NCBI GenBank assembly: GCA_900552555.1
Contig: URZW01000003.1
Coordinates: 49,051 to 113,050, forward strand
Source: an uncultured Clostridium sp.
GTDB taxonomy: Bacteria > Bacillota > Clostridia > TANB77 > CAG-508
Reading direction: 5' to 3'
DNA length: 64,000 nucleotides
Part shown: positions 58,337 through 64,000 of the stretch, in pieces
Numbering within the stretch: the first letter of the stretch is position 1
Layout of the letters: each line of letters begins with the position of its first letter
The notes under the pieces: generated by a model
Databases searched by the model: none
Told to the model about the DNA's origin: nothing
The model's input: the letters and a program-made list of their open reading frames with translations, nothing else
Program-made: the position numbers and the translations under genes

Positions 58337-59692
58337 ATGAAAATCACAGAATTACAGGCATACAAGAGACTTGAGGAAATGTTCGAGCAAAAAGGTTATT
58401 CACAGGGCATCAAAGATGATATGCCAATTTATTGCTGGGATAATGTTCAATGTATCCCTGACAATTTGACACCTGGTCACTACGTATATGCCAATAGCTA
58501 TGGAAAAATTAAATTCAGAGATATTCCTGATGAATATCGTACAAGAGAATTTTTCCTACACGCATTATCAGGTGAATACGAGGATATCGTTGAATATGTC
58601 AAAGAACATTCGTCAAAGTTTGACAAGCAGTTTTTTAAAGACCATATTGCAACAGATTATTATGGTCTGGAGTTCCAGCTTAATGATTTTGAGTATATGC
58701 CACTTGAGTTCATCGATGAGGAGATGGTAGCATGTGCTATGTTTAGATCTGTTAATATGCGCTATGTAGACAGACGTGGTGATTGTGATGACTGGTTTTA
58801 TTCTGTATATAGAAGAAAACCTGAAATTTTAACACAGGAGCTGTATACGCTTGGTGCTAGATGCTTTGCCGAAAAGAGACATGGAGAAAACAAGTTCTTA
58901 GATATTACACCTGAAGAATATCGAACACCAGAATTCTACTTTGCTCTTTGTCTTGAAAATGGCACACCAGTAATGGAAGATATTCCTGAAAGTATCTTAA
59001 CAACCAACTTCCTTGTTGACTTGTTGAATGACAGTACTGAAAATATTCAGTGTTTCAGTGAGGTTGCTCTTGAAAGAGAAGCACCTATGGCGGAAAGAGG
59101 CAATGTGAAGTTCTGGCAGGCTGCTATAATAAACGATGGGTATCGAATTGGAGATATTCCCCTCAACGATGAAAGAGTTGAATTCTTTTTATCTATGTAT
59201 GATAAAGATTCTCCTGAATATGAATATGGTTTCAAAGACCATTACAAGAGATATCTTCGTAAAAAGAATTCTACCACTGAACCTAAGAATGATGCAACCG
59301 AGTTAGCTGGTATGATGACCTTAGCAGGAGCATTGTTAGGTATGGAAAATGATTCTGCAATTGACTTTGGCACTGCTGTTATGAATACAGCAACAGACCG
59401 TCAGTCTAAGCTTCCTATTCATTATGATTGTAGAGTTCCCATTGAATACTCTAAAAAGTATGATAAGGAAAAATATCTGCTTGAAATCTATAAAAAGATT
59501 GGCATTCAGGTATTACAGGAAGCAGACAACTATTATTACAGTGTTATTCTACCTGAGAACATTTCTATCGTTCGGGATGATTATGGTTACTGTATAAATG
59601 ATTCTAACGGAAAGACTCTTATTCATTATTATGATAGAGGATCTTTCTACGATAGAACAGTTACAGTTGACCAAATCTATGTAACTCTGTAA
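58337..59692 (+). CDS. Horizontally acquired protein with repeated EYRT-type motifs
   Basis: 451 residues, unknown function. Internal repeats IPDEYRTREFFLHAL (about 74), ITPEEYRTPEFYFALC (about 192) and IPESILTTNFLVDLL suggest helical repeats of the DUF4116 kind (tentative). The base composition is visibly richer in GC, with codons such as CTG, CGT, GCC and one in-frame CGG (59573-59575) in IVRDDYG. AAGGAGG precedes the ATG and a terminator follows. Between an IS200 remnant and a short unknown gene, it looks like a recent arrival. Confidence 0.75.
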   Translation: MKITELQAYKRLEEMFEQKGYSQGIKDDMPIYCWDNVQCIPDNLTPGHYVYANSYGKIKFRDIPDEYRTREFFLHALSGEYEDIVEYVKEHSSKFDKQFFKDHIATDYYGLEFQLNDFEYMPLEFIDEEMVACAMFRSVNMRYVDRRGDCDDWFYSVYRRKPEILTQELYTLGARCFAEKRHGENKFLDITPEEYRTPEFYFALCLENGTPVMEDIPESILTTNFLVDLLNDSTENIQCFSEVALEREAPMAERGNVKFWQAAIINDGYRIGDIPLNDERVEFFLSMYDKDSPEYEYGFKDHYKRYLRKKNSTTEPKNDATELAGMMTLAGALLGMENDSAIDFGTAVMNTATDRQSKLPIHYDCRVPIEYSKKYDKEKYLLEIYKKIGIQVLQEADNYYYSVILPENISIVRDDYGYCINDSNGKTLIHYYDRGSFYDRTVTVDQIYVTL

Positions 59693-59717
59693 TACGTAAA
59701 ACTGTATTTTCAAAAAT

Positions 59718-59753
59718 AAAACACGAGCTCTACTATTGTTGAGCTCGTGTTTT
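59718..59753 (+). terminator. Terminator after the acquired gene
   Basis: AAAACACGAGCTC / GAGCTCGTGTTTT, a long perfect stem. Confidence 0.85.
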
Positions 59754-59904
59754 ACTTTTGAAAATATATAATTGATTTAATATAACTATTGCAATTTATA
59801 AAAATTATGATATACTTTAATAAATTGATTGATATTTGTATCAATCGTTATGATAGAAAAAAGTTGTAGATAACTACGACGTTCGCTCCATAAATTTTAT
59901 AAAA

Positions 59905-59934
59905 GTAATGCTCCCAAAAAATTGGGAGCATTAC
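59905..59934 (-). terminator. Bidirectional terminator
   Basis: GTAATGCTCCC / GGGAGCATTAC around a short A-rich loop, just past the stop of the minus-strand gene. Confidence 0.7.
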
Positions 59935-59941
59935 TGACTTT

Positions 59942-60157
59942 TTAATCAGAAAGTCCGGAATATTTATGTTCAATCAACTTTTTCATCAAAATGCGGTGAT
60001 TAAAAATTAAAAGGATGTGACTCAAAATAGCCAAATTTTGTTTATCATCTAAACTAGTTTTAGAGATTCTATCTCGAGTAATATTCCGTGAGTTTTCTAA
60101 TTCCTCTAAAGTCATTTTTGAAAGGTCTACTGTAACCCCATCAATCATTTTCTGCAT
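59942..60157 (-). CDS. Unknown 71-residue protein
   Basis: MQKMIDGVTVDLSKMTLEELENSRNITRD..., helical. AAGGAGGAATG precedes the ATG at 60157. Contains one in-frame sense CGG (60086-60088, ENSRNI). Isolated gene between the acquired gene and thrS. No family recognised. Confidence 0.6.
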   Translation of the reverse strand: MQKMIDGVTVDLSKMTLEELENSRNITRDRISKTSLDDKQNLAILSHILLIFNHRILMKKLIEHKYSGLSD

Positions 60158-60226
60158 ATGTCATTCCTCCTTGAGTAATTGATAATTAAATTATAACACG
60201 AAATGAATAAAAAATCAAAAAAATAA

Positions 60227-60255
60227 TTGACTTTTATGTAAAAAGGTATTAAAAT
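60227..60255 (+). promoter_or_regulatory. Putative promoter of the thrS leader
   Basis: TTGACT, 17 bp, TAAAAT, just upstream of the T-box. Confidence 0.6.
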
Positions 60256-60269
60256 AAAAATATAATAAG

Positions 60270-60497
60270 AAAAAACAAGTAAGAGAAAAAGTAAAATAAA
60301 GGTTACTGAAAAGAGAGAACTAGCCGTGGCTGAAAGCAAGTTCAAGAAAACATATTTGAAAAACTAACTCTTTAAGTTTTTGGTGAATAAGCCAAACGTG
60401 TAAGATGCGTTATAATCTATTAATTAAGTAAAAATTAGGATGGAACCGTGTAATAAAAGCACTCCTATAGATGTAAAAATCTATGGGAGTTTTTTTG
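60270..60497 (+). promoter_or_regulatory. T-box riboswitch of thrS
   Basis: Stem I with AG-bulge-like sequence (GAGAGAACTAGCCGTGGCTGA) and closing AACTCTTT, a plausible ACT (Thr) specifier just before it, the T-box core AGGATGGAACCGTG (60438-60451) and terminator ACTCCTATAGAT / ATCTATGGGAGT with T7 (60462-60497). UGGA pairs with the UCCA end of tRNA-Thr. Uncharged tRNA-Thr should favour antitermination. Confidence 0.88.
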
Positions 60498-60506
60498 CGG
60501 TTATAA

Positions 60507-60641
60507 TGTCCATTTGGGGACGGTTCTTTTTTGGACATTGTATTGAAATGATATATACAATGAAAAGCTAGAGGCAGAATAAATACAGCAAATGTAATTT
60601 TTTACCAAAATGTCCCAAAAAGAACCGTCCCCAAACGGACA
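60507..60641. repeat. Imperfect palindromic intergenic element, copy 2
   Basis: Left arm ATGTCCATTTGGGGACGGTT and right arm AACCGTCCCCAAACGGACA are complementary. Inner arms TTTTGGACATTGTAT / ATACAATG nest. Same family as 80-215. It lies between the T-box terminator and thrS, so it is in the thrS leader. Confidence 0.8.
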
Positions 60642-60665
60642 AAAATTTAGAATGGAGGAATAAAA

Positions 60666-62591
60666 ATGATTAAATTAACATTAAAAGATGGTTCAATAAA
60701 GGAAGTTGAACAAGGAAGCACAATATATGAAGTAGCAAAACAAATAAGTGAAGGATTAGCAAGAGTAGCAACTTGCGGAATAGTAAATGGAGAAGTAAAA
60801 GACCTAAGATATGAATTACAAGAAGACTGCCACCTAAATATAGAAACATTTGACAGCAGTTTAGACGGTAAAAAAGCATATTGGCATACAACATCACACA
60901 TAATGGCACAAGCAGTACAAAGATTATTTCCAAACGTAAAATTTGCAATAGGACCAAGTATTGAAAATGGATTCTACTATGATTTTGATGTAGAAAAACC
61001 ATTTACAGATGAGGACAAAGCAAAAATAGAAGCTGAAATGAAAAAAATAATTAAAGAAGATATTGAAATAGAAAGATTTTCTTTACCAAAACAAGAAGCT
61101 TTAAAATTAATGGAAGGACAACCATATAAACAAGAATTAATAAATGATTTAGCAGATGGGGAAGAAATTAGTTTCTACAAACAAGGTGATTTTACAGATT
61201 TATGTGCTGGACCACATTTAATGAAAACAGGAAAAGTAAAAGCTGTTAAAATATTATCATCATCTGGAGCTTATTGGAGAGGTGACGAGCATAATAAAAT
61301 GTTACAAAGAATTTATGCTATATCATTCCCAAAAGCAAGCCAAGTTGATGAATATATGCAAAAACTAGAAGAAGCAAGACAACGTGACCATAGAAAAATA
61401 GGAAAAGACCTAGAATTATTTATGACAAGCCCATTAGTAGGTTCAGGACTTCCAATGTATTTACCAAATGGTGCAACAGTAAGAAGACTATTGGAAAGAT
61501 ATATTCAAGATAAAGAAGTTGAAATGGGATATCAACATGTATATACACCATCACTTGCAAATACAGAATTATACAAAGTTTCAGGACACTGGGACCACTA
61601 CAAAGAAGATATGTTCCCTGTTATGAAAATGGATAATGAAGAAATGGTATTAAGACCAATGAACTGCCCACATCATATGTTGATATATAAAAATAAAATG
61701 CATTCATACAGAGATTTACCAATCAGAATTGGTGAATTAGCACATGATTTTAGATATGAAGACAGTGGAAGTGTTTGCGGTTTAGAGAGAGTTCGTGAAA
61801 TGTGTCAAAATGATGCTCACCTTTTTGTAAGACCAGACCAAATTAAAGAAGAAGTTGGAAAAGTTGTACAATTGATATTATCAGTTTACAAAGATTTTGG
61901 ATTTAAAGATTATGAATTTAGATTATCATTAAGAGATAAAAAAGATACACACAAATATTTTGATGATGATGAAATGTGGGAAAAAGCAGAAGGACAATTA
62001 AGAGAAATCTTGACTGAATTAGGAATAAACTTCTATGAAGCAGAAGGAGAAGCTGCATTCTATGGACCAAAACTAGATGTTCAATTAAAATCAGCAGTTG
62101 GACATGATGTAACAGTATCAACCTGCCAATTAGACTTCTTATTACCAGAGAGATTTAAGCTAGAATATATTGGGGAAGATGGAGAAAAACATAGACCAGT
62201 TGTTATCCACAGAGCAATTTTAGGAACATTTGATAGATTTATGTGCTTCTTAATTGAAGAAACAAAAGGTGCATTCCCATTATGGCTTTCACCAACACAA
62301 GTAAAAATATTACCAATTACAGATGCACAACATGATTATGCTAAATCAATTGAAGAAAAATTACACAAAGCTGGAATTCGTGTAGTTTTAGACGATAGAA
62401 ATGAAAAAGTTGGATATAAAATCCGTGAAGCTCAACTTGAAAAAGTTCCATATATGTTAGTTGTTGGAGCAAAAGAAGTTGAAGAAAATACAGTTTCTGT
62501 TCGTTCAAGAGAAAGTGCAGAAAATGAAACTATGGATGCTGATGCATTTGTAGCAAGAATAAAAGATGAAGTTGAAAATAAGATTAAATAA
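60666..62591 (+). CDS. thrS: Threonyl-tRNA synthetase
   Basis: 641 residues. TGS domain (1-60), editing domain with HTTSHIMAQAVQRLFP (HxxxH, about 79-90) and DLCAGPHL, class II catalytic core with motif 2 RPMNCPHHMLIY and GELAHDFRYEDSGSVCGLERVREM, and a C-terminal anticodon domain (LPITDAQHDYAKSIEEKL...). It charges tRNA-Thr. GGAGG precedes the ATG. Regulated by the T-box upstream. Confidence 0.97.
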   Translation: MIKLTLKDGSIKEVEQGSTIYEVAKQISEGLARVATCGIVNGEVKDLRYELQEDCHLNIETFDSSLDGKKAYWHTTSHIMAQAVQRLFPNVKFAIGPSIENGFYYDFDVEKPFTDEDKAKIEAEMKKIIKEDIEIERFSLPKQEALKLMEGQPYKQELINDLADGEEISFYKQGDFTDLCAGPHLMKTGKVKAVKILSSSGAYWRGDEHNKMLQRIYAISFPKASQVDEYMQKLEEARQRDHRKIGKDLELFMTSPLVGSGLPMYLPNGATVRRLLERYIQDKEVEMGYQHVYTPSLANTELYKVSGHWDHYKEDMFPVMKMDNEEMVLRPMNCPHHMLIYKNKMHSYRDLPIRIGELAHDFRYEDSGSVCGLERVREMCQNDAHLFVRPDQIKEEVGKVVQLILSVYKDFGFKDYEFRLSLRDKKDTHKYFDDDEMWEKAEGQLREILTELGINFYEAEGEAAFYGPKLDVQLKSAVGHDVTVSTCQLDFLLPERFKLEYIGEDGEKHRPVVIHRAILGTFDRFMCFLIEETKGAFPLWLSPTQVKILPITDAQHDYAKSIEEKLHKAGIRVVLDDRNEKVGYKIREAQLEKVPYMLVVGAKEVEENTVSVRSRESAENETMDADAFVARIKDEVENKIK

Positions 62592-62669
62592 AAATATTGT
62601 TAAAACTAAAAAGATATGATATTATATTGGGGCAAACTTAAATAAGTCTTAATTATAGGAGGTATGACC

Positions 62670-62858
62670 ATGAAATTGATTCGGTGGATAAGGCAACAGG
62701 TAAAACAAATCAAAAACTGCTGGATTATTACTACAATCTGGAAATTAGTTGTGTTTCGAGATATATCAAAAAAGTCTGAAACACATAATCAAATGGAAAA
62801 GAAGCGGTTTTATAAAGATCCGGAATTAAAAAAATGGAAAAACTTTCGTAGAGGGTGA
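62670..62858 (+). CDS. Small basic protein of foreign codon use
   Basis: 62 residues, MKLIRWIRQQVKQIKNCWIITTIW..., Arg/Lys/Trp rich. AGGAGG precedes the ATG. Two in-frame CGG codons (62682-62684, 62805-62807), plus CGA and CGT, which core genes rarely use. Possibly a recently acquired or orphan gene. Function unknown. Confidence 0.5.
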   Translation: MKLIRWIRQQVKQIKNCWIITTIWKLVVFRDISKKSETHNQMEKKRFYKDPELKKWKNFRRG

Positions 62859-62890
62859 TTAAACTCATCTAAAAAAGTTAAAAATTAAAA

Positions 62891-62935
62891 ATGATAGAAT
62901 ATTCTAAAAATTTTTGGAATGTTCTATTATTTTTG
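62891..62935 (+). terminator. Terminator after the small basic gene
   Basis: ATAGAATATTC / GGAATGTTCTAT stem, then a T-rich run. Confidence 0.65.
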
Positions 62936-63047
62936 TTTTTTATTATTGATATGTTTTTTTTCAATTGATTTAAAATTTTTTATATAAAATGATATGTTAC
63001 AAAAATATTACAAGTATATTACATTTTGTTTAAATACATCAAAAATA

Positions 63048-63076
63048 TTGTAAATACATAAATAATTATGTATAAT
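63048..63076 (+). promoter_or_regulatory. Putative promoter of the secreted-protein operon
   Basis: TTGTAA, 17 bp, TATAAT, with a leader of about 95 nt. Confidence 0.6.
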
Positions 63077-63179
63077 GTAAAGAGATAAGTTTGAATATTT
63101 TTTTAATATAAAAAAGCTTATCAAAATAAATTTGTTATTAAATTTTAAAATATAAATAAAAATTTAAGGAGGAAGAAAG

Positions 63180-63866
63180 ATGAGAGAAAAAACAAAATTA
63201 AAATTAATTTCATTGGTAGTAGTGTTAGTTGTTATGGTATTGCTACCAGTAGGTAATGTAAAGGCATCATTACAGGCAAATCCAAATACTCATTATAAAA
63301 AAATTGATTTACCAACAAATTGGATGTCAAATATAAGAAATATGGAAAAAACAGGTGAAGCAATGGGATTAAGTGAAACATTAAATGAAGATTTAACATC
63401 ATCAAGCGATAGCAATGGAATCGATGTACATATGATGAAAAGTACAGAATATGGGGCAATAGCAATATTATCAGCATCAGGATATGGAAACCCAAAAAAG
63501 TTACAAGATAGTGACGAAAAAACAACAACAGGAAATAAGACAGGGGTATACTTTTCAGGAACAAATTGGGAATGGGTAGCAGGAGGACTTCAAACAAGTT
63601 TCGGAGGAGTAAATTCAAGATATTATGATGTGTATACAAATGATAAAAATTCTGCTAAAGTAGGAGATGCATTAGGAAATGTGACAACTACAAACCAAGG
63701 ATGTGCGGGATGGCATTCAGCACCTAGTGGATGGATTAATAATACATTCTATTATTTTGTTAGAGGTAAAGGCGGTTTATTTAGTTTTAATGGTAATGTT
63801 CCTACAAGTACTATGGTTGGAACAGGTGGCAGTCGTGGCGTAGCCATCTGCGGACAAGGGTTATAA
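63180..63866 (+). CDS. Secreted protein upstream of a prepilin-like gene
   Basis: 228 residues with a signal peptide (about 1-30, LKLISLVVVLVVMVLLPVGNVKA). The mature part is Gly/Asn/Thr rich: IDVHMMKSTEYGAIAILSASGYGNPK, FGGVNSRYYDVYTNDKN and GSRGVAICGQGL resemble the globular part of clostridial pilin-associated proteins. Likely a surface or pilus-linked component; inferred from composition and neighbour. AAGGAGG precedes the ATG. Confidence 0.65.
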   Translation: MREKTKLKLISLVVVLVVMVLLPVGNVKASLQANPNTHYKKIDLPTNWMSNIRNMEKTGEAMGLSETLNEDLTSSSDSNGIDVHMMKSTEYGAIAILSASGYGNPKKLQDSDEKTTTGNKTGVYFSGTNWEWVAGGLQTSFGGVNSRYYDVYTNDKNSAKVGDALGNVTTTNQGCAGWHSAPSGWINNTFYYFVRGKGGLFSFNGNVPTSTMVGTGGSRGVAICGQGL

Positions 63867-63925
63867 ATTCTGTCCCAATGTTTTGGGAATAAAAACGAAA
63901 ACATTAAAAGACAGGAGAAAAAATA

Positions 63926-64000
63926 ATGAAAAATAATAAAGAAAAATCACGAGGAATAACATTAATAGCACTAGTAATAACAATTATTATTCTTCTATTA
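63926..64000 (+). CDS. Prepilin-type protein, N-terminus (partial)
   Basis: 25 residues in the window: MKNNKEKSRGITLIALVITI followed by further hydrophobic residues. The short basic leader, G-I-T-L-I and hydrophobic stretch form a type IV prepilin-like cleavage and methylation site with Thr in place of the usual Phe/Ser context. ACAGGAG precedes the ATG. It runs off the window. Confidence 0.7.
   Translation, partial: MKNNKEKSRGITLIALVITIIILLL

Noticed and set aside
58488..58730. Overlapping 80-codon frame inside the acquired gene
   Set aside because: It lies within the 451-residue gene in another phase, without a ribosome site or domain-like sequence.
1..64000. CRISPR array
   Set aside because: No regularly spaced identical repeats of 25-40 bp with unique spacers were seen. 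The 21-bp repeats at 3880-3980 encode heptads, and the 55770-55820 boxes are only 9 bp.

Overview
The DNA is very AT-rich, uses AGA/AAA-type codons almost exclusively, has strong AGGAGG ribosome binding sites, and carries sporulation genes (sigH, spoIIP, a SleL/YaaH-like GH18 hydrolase). This points to a spore-forming, low-GC Clostridia-type member of the Bacillota, probably a gut lineage. No 16S gene is present, so a finer name would be a guess.

Layout. 1-21.8 kb is chromosome: a GH15 glucoamylase-like gene, gap, a coiled-coil protein, rpsO and pnp with structured leaders, a 420-bp near-perfect palindrome, a split secreted metalloprotease, queA-tgt, a WG-repeat membrane protein, spoIIP, a CadC-like repressor with a P1B metal ATPase, a small accessory island (17.1-19.1 kb), a GH18 hydrolase, sigH and tRNA-Thr(GGU). 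21,804-57,462 is a prophage of about 35.7 kb integrated in the 3' end of that tRNA-Thr. Its order is integrase, CI-like repressor, Cro-like and excisionase-like genes, replication (DnaD-like, DnaB), many small accessory genes, an ArpU/RinA-like late regulator, two tRNA genes, HNH, terminase, HK97-type head, siphovirus tail, XhlA-like holin and C39-like endolysin, then a right-end cassette with a Spo0E-like protein. 57.5-60.2 kb is an accessory patch with an IS200/IS605 remnant and a GC-richer unknown gene. 60.2-62.6 kb is a T-box leader plus thrS. The window ends in a secreted protein and the start of a prepilin-like protein.

The most striking observation is a recurrent recoding-like signature. 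Eight genes (seven in the prophage, one chromosomal) are each split by one surplus base, nine sites in all, and every site has the same form. An in-frame CGG codon is followed by the rest of the protein in the +1 frame, so skipping the C gives a glycine codon (GGN) and restores the expected family sequence. I found no in-frame CGG read as a sense codon in any core chromosomal gene or any other prophage gene. It appears as a sense codon only in a few accessory genes of foreign appearance. Either CGGN is decoded by +1 frameshifting (skip C, read Gly) in this lineage, or there is a very specific mutational or sequencing artefact. Raw reads, a tRNA survey and proteomics would decide.

Separately, the tail chaperone has a classical -1 slippery site, the repressor region has an array of 17-bp operators, and integrase and excisionase share a 14-bp upstream box.
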